From: Himantopus leucocephalus | Lineage: Eukaryota > Chordata > Aves > Charadriiformes > Recurvirostridae | Direction of reading: 5' to 3' | NCBI GenBank assembly: GCA_003993805.1 | Contig: RSEF01000004.1 | Coordinates: 24,764,505 to 24,828,504, forward strand | DNA length: 64,000 nucleotides | In this document: piece after piece, positions 1 to 13,200 of the stretch | Position numbering within the stretch: position 1 is the stretch's first letter | How the letters are laid out: each line of letters begins with the position of its first letter | The notes under the pieces: generated by a model | The model's database searches: none | What the model saw: only the letters and a program-made list of their open reading frames with translations | What the model was told of the DNA's origin: nothing | Made by a program: the position numbers and the translations under genes

Positions 1-3000
1 ATTTATATGCAGATCCCTTCCCTCAGCAGAGCTTTTTTGCACCGTTAGCCCATATTGCTGAACTGAATCCAGTACAATAGGAGTGAATATAGGAACTGTT
101 CCCTTTTAATTTGAATGGTGATAAAAATGCAAATCAAATAAAAGTATTTTTATAGCAGCCTGCAGGTTTTATACGTAGCTGGCAAATCATAAAAAGATGC
201 ATGTTTACAGACTTAAAAAATTTCAAGAGTTAGAGATAAAAAATATAGTTAACTGATTGTAAATGTAAATATAAATCATATAGTATCTTGAAAACTGACG
301 TGAAAAGGAACAAGGGGAAGAAAAAAAAAAAAAAGGGAAGCAAACCAAAGGCTGCTGGAAGTCAGAAATAAGGCACAACCTCTCCTCCTTTTCTGTTTAA
401 TACTGTATCCTGCGGCTTGAAGTCACTACCTTAAGTATCTTAAAAGCCATGTAAATCGAAAACTGTGCCAAGAGCAATTGTCGAAAATTATGCTATCCTA
501 ACATAAAAATCAGGTTCGTTTTCATGACCATGAAATCTGCATGCAATGCATAAGATACATGTACGCTTTTTATATTCAAAAGACAAGGTAAAAATATTCT
601 CAAAGGGACTACTTTTTATTTGTTTTGAATTACTTAGGTAAATAAGGTGTACATTAAAATACTGCAGATGTATCATTCATTATATAGTTGCTAATTTCAA
701 AGGAGGTATGTATTTTTCGTGCTTAAATATATAGAATATTTTATATTGCTTTTGTTACTAGTTTAGAAAGGTAGAATGTGCTGTAAAATATGCTAGTTAG
801 GGACTTAATGTAAAATTAATGAATTATCTGCTGTAAGTAGGCCCAATTAAATGAGCTTTCAGAGAAAAACAGTATTGCATACCACACGACAATGCCAAAA
901 TAGATTAATAACCTTCAGTGTAAAATAAAAGTTCAGAACAATACGGAGCAGGGATACAACATAAAAGGTTAAGCAACACTGTTGATGGCAAAAGGTTTAA
1001 CCTGCTTCACACAAATACGGGAGATAAATGACTTTGTTTATGTAAATATAACTATTCACAGCTTTCCTTGACAAATTCAAATGACAACCACGAAAGTCAA
1101 ATTTTGAGTAAGCTAAGTACCTTACGCAAAGGATACCTCAAACATGATTTATCTTTTACGTTAAAATGCGACTTGGCCAGTGTTTATCACACATACTCCA
1201 TTAAAAAAACTTACTCTGTCTCTGATTCCTTTTGAGGGATACCAACTCAGGCTGTGAAACTACATTAAAATGATGCTTTAAAGAATGATTTACACCATGA
1301 CACGGTGTAATGGCTAATTTTCTTTTACTGACAACTTCTTTGATTTTTTCAGTCCTTTCTATTTTTACCATGGTAGCGCTGCAGTAAGTTTTGAGTTCTA
1401 AGCTGTCCACATGGCCAACTTTTTGATTGGATTAAAAAAAAACTTCCTATTGGTTTTATACAAAATCAAAGCAGATGACTAAGACTGCAAAAATGTTCTC
1501 ATCTAAGTCACTCTCCTTCCAGGGCAGGACCACGTCTTTGACCCAATGGGCACTTCCTACTAGACGCTTCCACCAATCATGAAGAAGTCTCACATCCACT
1601 ACCAGAGCTAAGCAATGAAAGCTGTAACATTAAAGGACATATACTACACGAAAATTCTCTTTAGGCTCTAACATACAGAAATGAAGAGGGTTTCCTTCAC
1701 CAGACCATGCCCTTGTTGGGAGGTTTTAAAATGCACATTAACTTTATGGCTTTAGCTAAGCCATCCTAATTGTTTTGGGGTATGTCTGCATAGACAATTT
1801 CAGAGTTTCAATCACTGTAAAGGGAAAGTCTTTTAACCTTCACGTTATCATTAATGGATGCTAAGCTGCAGTTACTGCACAATATCAGCAACACCTTTTA
1901 CAAAGAGGGTTTTTATGTTTAAGTCCTCAGTAACATTTCTTAGAGAGGTAACTGGAAATCAAAATCCCCTTTCCAGTACCTTACAATAATAGACATCTTA
2001 AAAAAAAAAAAAATCACAGAAGTTGTATTTATATTTACCAGCATGAATTGTACCAGAATTAATGACATATTTTTGATTATGACAGTATAACTTTCCTGTG
2101 AACACTCTTATTCTGGAATACTCCTTAAGAAATAAAGACTTCATCATAAGTGAAAAAATTGTAGCCGAAATATTAGACTTGCTTTCAAAGGTTGTAATAA
2201 AGGCCAAACAGTCATAATATTAATTAGTGGACTAAAAGTTAAATCAATGCAGTATAGTGTAGATCAAAGAAGACTTGTGCCCTAATGTTCTCACAGAAGG
2301 CTCTACAAACTTCCATGGTTTTTATTTTTTCAGTACCATTAGATGTACCTTGTACTTATCTCACTCCACAGCATGAGGATGTTTATGACAAGAGTGACTG
2401 AGCTAATACAACTTTCTATAAGTAAAGAAGGGGAAGCAAGAAAAGAAAGGCAAAACCGTTAATTGCAAATGAAGAGCGAGGCAGATGAAACAAGAAAGAA
2501 AAAAACAAAAGAAAAAAAAAATAATTTCTGTGAAAGGTAAAGACAAAGCCAAGAAAAAACTACTGCAAAATCCTCACTGGAAATGTGTAATTTATCCAGC
2601 TAAAGGACTTCATTGCACATTCGTTGCTGTTTTCTCATGCCAAAGAGCTTAACCACTGAAGGTGTCCCTTTTCTCTTTTTGTACTATCGCTAGAAAGAAT
2701 GCTGTGTCATTGCTGACAAGCTGCTGTTCTCAGAGGTTGTCTTCAACTGGAAATCCTACATACACTGCTTTTCTGTCTCCCCTTAATATGGCATGACCTC
2801 AACCACTTTCAGTTTCAGCACCGTAAGTTGCCCAGCCCTACAATTCTTTGCCCCTTGAATGGTTAAACTCCTTGGTAACTGGCATTTGTAATTATCTGAA
2901 ACTGTGCAGAACTTGTACTATTTATTTGATAACGATCCTGAGCACAAGGAAGTCGTGTCTTTGCTTTACAATACAGGAAAAGACTGGTCTGTGCCATGAT

Positions 3001-6000
3001 GCCAGCGTCATCTAGGTGTGTGACACTAGCAGATTAAGTAGGGTACCGGCATCAGAGAGCGGGGCAATGAGAGTAACAAAAGAGCAGAATGTTTTTCTAG
3101 GTTTTTAAGCTGCAATAAAACCAACAGTGAGACTAACACCTTAGAAATCATTAAAATTACCAGAAGTCCTTCTAGGAGTGACTCTTGCAACAGAAGAAAT
3201 TAAGGAAAGACTTCCCTCTGTGTGCAAAGGCCTGCAATATCTATCATTGGAAAATCAATTCTATTTACAAATGTAATGACAGTAGTGAACCACCAGTACT
3301 ATAATTAACCATATAATCTTTTGTGGAGAACCATCTTTTATGTATGGGACGTTTCAGTCTCATTTTAATAAAAACGAAGGCATTGTTGAGTGGTTCAGCT
3401 GAGTGGTCTCAGTGAAATAGAAATAAATCGTATGTGTACTGCGAATAGAACTAAGATCCAAAAGACCAAGTATTTCAGGAAAGCCTATCTACCTGGGATC
3501 GGATCCCTTCTAACAAATTCACGTAAAGTATTAAATGCTCAGTCCAAATACTGGCAGGTCAGTCAGAGGGGAAAAGCAATCTTTTTTCATGGTTCTTCGG
3601 GAAGACAGGCCTTGGAGTAAATTTGTCACTTTCTGGTATATTGCCTACACTCAGAAAAAAAAAGAAAAAAGAGTATTAAATACTTAAAGCACCTAGGGAA
3701 GATGAAGTCATTGTGAATGACAGTCTAGTGCATGGCAGCCTCAAAAAGGAACCCATCAAAGCTCTTTAAATCCCAGCTCGCAGGTTGTGAGTTGGCAGTT
3801 GCCAGCTTTTACCAAATCACAGCAAAATGTAAATCACTTTGGAGCAAGCTAATGACAAAGACAGTCCATTAGGTCAGATGCAAGCAGTGTGAAAAGAGGG
3901 AAGCAGCTAAGAGCATTAACCCTGTTAAGTAGCATAAGAAATGCTAAACTCCCTGACAAGATTTTTATTGACAGAAATTTGTGATGAGTTTATGAAAAGA
4001 ACAAACTAGGGAAAGGGAAAAAAGGAGCGATGACTAGTCTTGAACAGTGTTCTTAAGAGGGTTTTCAAAATGTAAAGACTGTATCACCCTTTAATCCAAA
4101 GTAAAATATTACAATGACAGTAAGGAAATAGTATCAAATGCTATCCCACAAGAAGGACTTGGGGGAGCTTACAGATAGAAACTCTGGTGATATATACACT
4201 GAGAAAACTAACACCAATGCAGCAACATTATACTCGGATCAAAACCAGAAATATCCATTGCTTTGTTGTCTGACATCCCATTAGTATGCACATGGCAGCA
4301 CTGCAACATTTCTGCTGATCACCTTCTTGGCAAACCACTAGCTTCTTCAGTGCCAAGACTTTAGTACATGATCTTAGAGATACAAGTGTATGACCTTAAA
4401 GTGAAATACATTCTGGAGAGAAATTCCTGTCTGAGATGTTCGGTCACTCCATTTTCTAGACAGACCAAATACAACGAGAAGAAAGCTATGGAGATGTGTA
4501 CTTGCTATTACAAAATACCTGCTGGCATCTTAAAACAAACTAGCAGAAAAACAGAATAAATGAGACTTGAGGCAAGCAACCCTTTGAAGGGAATAATGAA
4601 GTGATAAATAAAAAGCCAATACATTTCCAGGCTAACCATGTGCCTCAAATGTAAGAAAAGGATTGAGAGCTAAGGCTGAACTAATGGGGAAAAGATGAAG
4701 AGAATCTCAAGGAAGATCCTTCCAAATATTCTGGAAGATACGGGCAACTGATCTGCTTAAACCTAGATGAAATCAATGATTTAGATAGCTGATTAAACTA
4801 ATTTAACAGGTGCACCTTCTGCTCCTCCTTCACGTCACCATTAGAGGGTGAATTCTGATCATTGGGTCAAGACTATTTGGAATGTATTCTTAGCTTTAGA
4901 AGAGAAGTTTAGCAATTAAAGCACCTATTACCGATGTGATATCCAGGAACACAGATTTGACACATTTAATTCAAGCCCAATTACAAACAGTAATATTAAG
5001 AGGATAGGATTGGTCTTTTTCATCTCTCTATTTTGTTTTACTGCCTGCTCTATCTTTAGTGATCCTTATGAAACTTCTTAATTAGCTTCCATTTAGAAAG
5101 AAGGACGTAAAAATTAATCTCCCTAAGACAGAATTATTATTGGCGGAGGTTTAACATCGGGTTTGTTAAGTCTAGAAATGGAACTTGAATTAGCAGGAAA
5201 AGACAGCTTGAATTTGTATTCTCCCATCTTACCCCATCATTTCTTTATAGATTGCAAAGTATTTCTTTTCCTCTGTCTTTCTACACACAGGAACCTACTA
5301 TCCTTTGCATCACCATCACATCTAAATTAATTAAATTTAATTTTAATCTAATCATTATATACTGTATCACATCAGGATCATCCTGGAAACATCAATCTCA
5401 TGTGAACCCTGACTCATTACACTCCTCTTTACACAACCAGTCATTCTCTGGAAGTAATATCTCAAAGTACTACTATTCAAATGAGTCCCATTTTTGTATA
5501 ATAAATGTCTCATGATCACTACACTGTCAAACCAGTTTTCAAGCTGTTCTTCACATGCAGAAGATACAAAACTTTGTTTTAATAACAAGTACGCTATTGT
5601 CCTATAATCTTAACTATAGGTGTTCTAGTGCATACCGAAAGCAAATATTTAAGACAGAACATTGCTTTTATTTTTGCTCCCTGCAATTAGAGATACTACA
5701 GTAGAACTTCTAACAATTAGTCTTAAACTGATTACACCACCAGAGATTTGGCCTGAATTAATATTACAGAAAAATGGTAATAGATGGTGCAAAAATCAGT
5801 ACCTTTGAACAATCACATGTCTGCAATGGCAACAGAAACAAAATTTCTGGTTCCTGAAAATTATGTTCAGATACTGGAAGGAAGACAACGGGTACAATTG
5901 GCTAAGATTAAGACATCCCTCTAAGCAATGTCTTCATCTTGTTTAATCAATGCTCTCCATTTACAAATAAATTTAAGGTATAAATGTATTTGAAATTCAA

Positions 6001-7217
6001 TGTTATAAATTCAGTTCTATTTATACATTATTTAATTATTTTTATTTTTAGGATTCATTTTTCATTAAGTAACTATTAATTTTATTAATAGAATTGGAGT
6101 TGGTGGCTCCAATTTCTCCTGCCAGTTGTCTCAGATAAGTTAGTTGATTTCTGATTTCTGGGAGATGGAAACAAGAAGGAAGTAATAGATTGGTCAATCA
6201 GTCGAGGACAAAAGGGAAGAGTAGTTCCCATCCACAAACTGCAATGAAAAAAAGAGAGACAAAGCACCTTGGGTAGAAAGCCTGGCTCTGTAACACTCAC
6301 CATTTTCTATATGCATATCATTGCATAACACTGGACTCACGCTAGTTCCCTCATTGATCAAGACGCATTTTAGCTTTGCTTCTGCTTAGCATCTAACAGT
6401 TGCTTTATTTTTAAGCTTCTGGTCATTTAAGACCATCTCAATTTGATAAAAGCCTCCATGCTACTGACTAAAGAATGTTCTTGTTTCTCCCAAGGCTAGA
6501 TGAACATAATTTAATCAAACTTTCTGTAGTAAGCACCAGTAATACAAAATAGCAACAAATAGCAGGACAAATCAGCATGTCATTTAGTGAAGTAACCTCC
6601 GCACCCTCTTTTGGAGCAAGCGTAATCTGGCAACTAAAGTATCAAACCTGAGAACATAAGTTTTTCTTCTACTACTGAGAAGTTGCTGACACAGGAACCA
6701 CCTAAGATCTGTAACTTTCTCCTTTACGTTCATTAACCAAGATTAGTATCATAAAATATACACTGCCTAGCTTTCTACTGGGTCAATCAAAGACTACTGC
6801 TAACCTAATCAGAGGTCTATGGAAGAAGTCTATGAAAATGCCAAAAATAATCTGAGTTCTTCCTAGACAATGAGAAATGGAACCAGAACTACCAATCTGG
6901 TTACTTGCAACATCGCCGCCAAGACTGATTTCCTCATATTCATAACTGATGTACAGCCACCAGTACAACCAGGAAAATATGAAAGTTATTGATGTCAACA
7001 AGAGAAGGATGATAAAGTACTATTCCCATTCATCATAAAATAGGCGCTAAGTCTATCATTAAAATGTGAGTCACTATTAAAATGACTCACAATGCAGTTA
7101 CGCATAAACAACATGTGACTGAAACAGAAGTCATTCAAAACAAAAGCAATATTGGTTAGCAGAAGAAAACAGTTTTGAGCTCCTAAAACTAGAAGGCCTT
7201 CTTTCATTTCATCCATG

Positions 7218-7277
7218 AGTGTTGGACTAGATGATCTTTGAAGGTCGCTTTCAACCCAAACCATTCTATGATTCATT
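7218..7277 (+). mobile_element. CR1 LINE 3'-end fragment
   Basis: The string TTGGACTAGATGATCTTTGA, then AGGTCGCTTTCAACCC and ATTCTATGATTC, is the classic 3' end and short terminal repeat of avian CR1 retrotransposons, here in plus orientation. Only the last ~60 bases are recognisable. Severe 5' truncation is the norm for CR1. Confidence 0.85.
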
Positions 7278-10200
7278 TGTATGTGAACCAACAGGTCTTA
7301 TTATTCTGATATTTGAGAGGTTGTTAGATTATTAAATCATGATTTTTTTCCAGGCAGTTATCTCCATGTTCAGACATTTGTTCTTTGTTAGAAGGTATTT
7401 CACCACCCTGGTGGAGATCATCTACCATCTCTGTACAAAGCATTTTATATTTACAGCTAGTATAAAAACCAGAAATAATACCTCCAGACCACAGATGAGC
7501 AGGATTTCATACCTGCCTTTCTCATTCAATGTTGCTTTCCTTAAAATATTGCGTAAAACTAAAGGTCTCAATCCTGTGTTTTCAGTCGGAACAACAAGCA
7601 GTCATGAGCGCCTACGATATCTAGATAATGCAAAACCTGGCAGGTAGCCTTCAGCAAAAAGTCCTCTCACGGTGCATAATGGTACCAAAAGAGGACCATT
7701 TGTGAAAGAGGCAGCTTCTGCACAAACACCTACAAATCACGTTTTTCAATGACACAAAATACATTTAATTCACTTGTTCTTTGCCACTAGAGATATCTGC
7801 TGACAACAATGGAATAAAACCGACAAAATCCATCTGAAATTTTACAACTGCAAAATAAAGTCTTAAATTTCAGCTAGGAAGCACAGGATTAAGCATTTCA
7901 CAGACTATATGTCATAAATCTTATACAGTAACTCATGGCTTGGAAGACCTGTATCCTGTGGCCACGAAAGGTCTATATTTAAGATCTATTTCTACAACAT
8001 TCTTGATTTTACTTATGTTTTAATTACTACTATGGGTTCGTGGTGGTTACCAGCAATCAATGCAAAGCCTTTTTTATGTCACCACCTGGAAACTTAGTAT
8101 TACATGGAATTTAGAAATATTATTAAAAAAAAAAAATTGAAATTCATGCCCCCTCTAAAATAAATATGCAAGAAAAAACAGGTTGTTCAATTTTTTCTGC
8201 ATTTTAGTGTGACTCTTCTCCAAAAGAGACGACTTACAAGAGATAATCTGTTATTCTGCACCTACGCCACTTCTGGAATATAATGATTCTTGACTGACAG
8301 CAGTGTAATACAGTAATTGACAGAAATAAGACAACCTAAGATTCTGGGGTGGGATTTAAGAATGGGGTTGGTCGGAAACATTTTGATAAGACATTCATTT
8401 TCTGACAACTGAAACTTCTTGTTGAAATCAAACTTTTCCCCATTTCCCTCTTCCCTTTCATCCCAAAAGAGAATTTCTAAGGTCCAAAATAGAATTTTGG
8501 GTCACAAACAGAAAGAAAAAGGGAAGGGAAAAGGGCAAGTGTTCTCTAATTGGCACCTATTTACAACAATACATTGGTTCGAGTACCTGAATCATGCAGA
8601 GGAGAAAGTGACTTTGATTTTCCCCCTTTCATACAAATGCTGTGACATACTTCTCTCTCTCCCTTCCACCTATCTCCCTCCCTTCTGCTTATTTTCTCTT
8701 CCTATGTCCTTCTCCCCCTCTTCCAACTTTCGCTGTCTTTTTTCCTTACCCATAAGAAATTCCACATGGATTGGTTTCCCTCACTTATTAGAAAGGAAAC
8801 TAATGTCAAAATAATGATTTTTTTCTTATTCTGTGAAACAGAATTCTTGGTTTCTCACCAGCCCTTAGGAAATCTAGACTCATTTCCAGCTCTACTGTAG
8901 ACATTCATTATGACCTTGAATAAATAATTTAATCTCCCTCCACCCCTCTTTTGCACTGCATGTGAAAAGAGGTAAGAAAGTTCTCCGTCTCCTTTGTATA
9001 CTTCAGTTCTGAGCCTTTTGGGCCAAGGGTTGGCACTTACTATACAGCTGTGCAATGTCTAATATACTAAACCTGCAATACCTCCAGGGACATCCAGACA
9101 CGAATATAATGCAAATAAATGTAGACGATGCTCTGCAGTACAAACTAGTTCTTATTTACAGTTGCTGAAGGGTTCTACCATGAAACTGTTTGCACAGTTA
9201 CTAAATGTACAGCAATCACTCTTAATACTTGCTTATAAATACAGAAGTACTTACAGGCTTTTGGAAAACTAAACCAAGTCATCTGAAATTAGCAATCCCA
9301 TATATTATAGTAGTCTGATGCAAAAAGTAATTGATAAAAAGGCTATGTAGTTCAAATCCCTCAAAACTACTGACAGGTGCAGACCAGCCTAAATGCAATA
9401 TCCCAAGTGCTCTTAACCACCTCTCACCATCTTCAACACTGCCCTTGTCACTAGTGTATCACACCCTTGAGAAAATGGAAATAATCTGAAATGAATACCA
9501 GGACTCAGAAAAAGCACTGATTCACAATCAGACTGCAAGTCTTATGTACACTGACTTATAATTGTGTGAGTTGCAATGATGTGATTTATGAGATGATTAT
9601 ACATATAATTTACATCTGATTGATAACACTGTGCATTCAAAATCAGGATGTTCACCTTTGTAATCTGTTTCATGCTATGCTGCAAACTGACTGGCAGAAG
9701 CATTTTCCTTTCCATTGTTCTTCCCTAGGGATTAACGTTTAGACCATATGTTTTATTCCAGAGCATATATACTTTGTTAAACTTGAGCATACGGTGAACT
9801 AAGTCTTTCAGTAAATAATTTTAAAGGAAAAAAATCCACAAAAACACACCCCGAAAACACAGACACAAAATAAAAACCCTAACCCAAAAAAAACCCCACC
9901 CCACCCCCTGATTTGCTGAGGCTTGAAAACAAGTCCACTTCAAAAATCAGTTCATGTTTAAAGCCTAGTGGAAGACTAGCCTACAGTTTGAAAAAAGGGT
10001 CTGTCTTCAGAGAATTGCAAGGCCTTGAAACCTACCAAATGTTATTGTAAATGAAGGACTGTCTAATACTAGAAAGCCTTCAAACTGCAGCTTGGAATCA
10101 AAAAGCCACTCTTCAGTCCAATTTATGTTTCTTCTTCAGGGGAAATATCAAATCTCAGACTAGAATTACAAACCACTGACAGTTAAAACAGAACTCCAGA

Positions 10201-13200
10201 ATAATGCAAACACTGCTGTTCACATTCAGGACTAAATTAGACCCAGTAAAACAATCAATTTCTTATATCAAACATTTCACTTCTGTTAATGCTACAGGAA
10301 GTAAAACACAGCAAAGCAAACAACAGAGGAGTGCTCTTAAAAGATCAATGTATTTTTCTCCCAGAAAAAGTATCATGTCTGTAACTTATACATGGATTGA
10401 ACGTGGCAGCATGAGCATCTGAAAGAGGCTCTGGGGTTTGTAGTGCCACTGTAATGCATTGCCAGAAGTTAGTATTAATAAAAATTCCAGAAAACCACAG
10501 GAAAAACTGCACCCAGTTTCTCTGAAGGACACATCACAGTACATCCAGAATATTTTGTAAGAAATGTGTATGGAGTTCTCTTGATAGCATAACAACTTCT
10601 ATTTTTTTTCCCTCTTAATTGTAGTGAATTTATTTATAAATTAGCAAAACTGAGAATTAATGCAACATGAAACCACAGAATACTGCAATCAGAAAAAAGA
10701 TTTTAGTATGTTACTAGGAAAGTGATGTTATGCCTTTCTCTGGAGATTTATTTCCATCAAGCTAAATGTAAAGACAAGTCAATTGAATTTGCTTTATCTT
10801 CTTTTGCACAAGAAGTGTCATCTTTTTCATTACTGAAAACATGCGTGTAGGAGCATATTGGTTCCACTTATCAAATATTCCAGAGCAAAGGCCAAGTCAT
10901 ACAAGAATGGTAAAAGAGGCACTTTTGACACCTCTCTGTATTCATAATTCCTGGAGTGGATGGTAGAAAATCTGGAATGTTGGTGTGAACTCAAGTCTGT
11001 CCTTAATTGTGTAATGCTAACAAGGCTCGCCCCTCTCGCTCTGCTATGCAAAGAAGAGTTCCAAAGTGATGCACTCCTGACACGTGCCCCCATTCAGTCC
11101 TGCCTACGATGCACTTCTGACAGATCATCTGCTCTAGAAGGGGGATACGTAAAATCACAGGAGGAGGAGATAGAGCAGGAAGGAGGATTTGAAGTCACCT
11201 ATGGTATGCCAGATGAATCCCTGATGTCCCGAAATAGTAAATACAACGGTAATGCAGCAAACAAGATGAGCGCTTACACATGCTCCATCCCCGCTGTCAC
11301 TGGCTGAGCATCTCACATCCAAACAGCCAACCAATCTTCCCTTAAAAACAAGGCAGCCAACTCCAGATTGCCTACTGCAAACAGGTCCTGCCCCGCACCT
11401 TCCCTAAATCACGCCTGGACTTTGGCTGCAGCTAACTGGCACAGATCAAAACCTGCAGTGCTGGTACAGCTACAGTAACTAAGGCTATAAGCTCACTAGA
11501 TGATAGCACGTTATAAGGCATTACCAGCAGTCAGAGAAGACTGCTTGCAAGTTGTAAAGTAAGTAGTTAGAAAGTTTATTTAAAGGTGAAATCACTCATT
11601 CTAATCACATAGTCCTAAACGATTACTCATGAAAACTTTATACCACATCCAGTCACTATGAATTGTTTAATCACCATCATGTACTGTTTTATAACACACT
11701 CTTTTATATGCCATTAAAAAAATGACTTCGCAAATATTTTCAAGTTTAATTGTTTGTCTTATTCTTATACTGTTAAAAATAACTTCTGTTTTGGAGAACT
11801 TCAAATATACAAGAGTTATAATAAATCTCCTCAGTCCCTTCACACTGTACACGCACATTTTTTAATCTTTTTAAACTACTTTTAAGACCCAGCGACTCAC
11901 AACCTTTGCCTACTAGAAGCACATCTAAGGTTATGCTAGGGACGGGAAGAGCTCTCTTCTCCAACGTTGTAATCTAGTTTTCAGTCTTCCGGTTACAAAA
12001 CAACAGACGGGAGGTTAAGCTTCTGCTAAATGAGCATAATGTTCCAAGTTTCAGAACATGAAATCAGAAATTGAAGAAAAAACAAACCACTACATCACAA
12101 GCTTCATCATTGAAAGAAAAATACAAAGTCCTTTCTAGACTATGCACAAAGGGTGAACAAATGACCATTCTGAGCACTATGTGTTGCTTGAATCTTAAAA
12201 AGTGGCAGATTATCACTACCACAAGATGGTACACATGCATATTTGCTGAAGAGAGACATTTTGGCTTGTTTCATTTATTGTGAAAGAGTTTGTGAAGAGA
12301 GGTTAAAATATTGAAAGAAATACCATCAAGGTGTTACATTTTTAGAGGACTCAGTAACTGCTACCTGCCATATTATCAGAAAACTCAACCGCAATGCTGA
12401 TAATTTAATTGAAACTATTCCTTTTAAAAAACGTAACTACAGCTTACAATGAATTACAACTAGATGTGATTAAAATTAACCATTTCTCATAAAAGAAAAC
12501 TTCCATGACATTCACTATGACGGGAGATGTATGGCTAAAAATCCAAACATAATGAATCTGAGAAGGAATAATTTTAAAGACAGAGAGAAGTGCACAGGCA
12601 GACCTTCATTCTAGCTTATTCTGTTCAACAAGATTTCTCTTGATTAAGTCATGTTTTCAAACAACCTCCAGAAGAATATCTATATTGAAGAACAAGAAAT
12701 GGTTCAAAGAAATTTCCACCTTGAAAATTGCCAGAATTCCTAGATTATTTTTTTACTATTTATAGTTTATCTAGGCCAGTCAAATTGGTGTATTCCAAGT
12801 TAATCATTAAGAGCTAGTGGTATTGCTACATAAGCAAATGGTTTGATTGTAACAAGGATTGTGTGTTCCGCTCAACCAGGACCACCTATGGAGAGCATAC
12901 CCAGTAGTCCTATGGCGCACCTCTGGTCTGGACAAGAGTTCTTGCTGACATTTGGGGGGGTGACAGAGCACTGACTGTCCCTTCAAAAACACCCTTCTGT
13001 GTGGGAAGGAAATCCAGACACACAAAAAAAGAAAGAATGGTAGCATGCACTGGTACCTAGTCAGTATCACAACAGGATTAGAATTACAGCCTCTACCTGT
13101 CATCAGTCGTAGGAATTTAGTAATACAAAACTCACCATTTAATTCAGCCATGTGTGAACTCTCTGTAATGTTTCTTCTTAATTTAAAACTCCAAATGTTT

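Noticed and set aside
8640..8750. Pyrimidine-rich tract that could be a polypyrimidine splice signal
   Set aside because: No exon with coding character follows in either direction; treated as low complexity.
9880..9890. Telomere-like AACCCTAACCC
   Set aside because: Less than two repeat units within an A/C-rich stretch; chance.
10960..11307. 115-codon plus-strand frame in GRIA2 intron 2
   Set aside because: No recognisable family, no promoter context and ordinary intronic composition; kept as chance.
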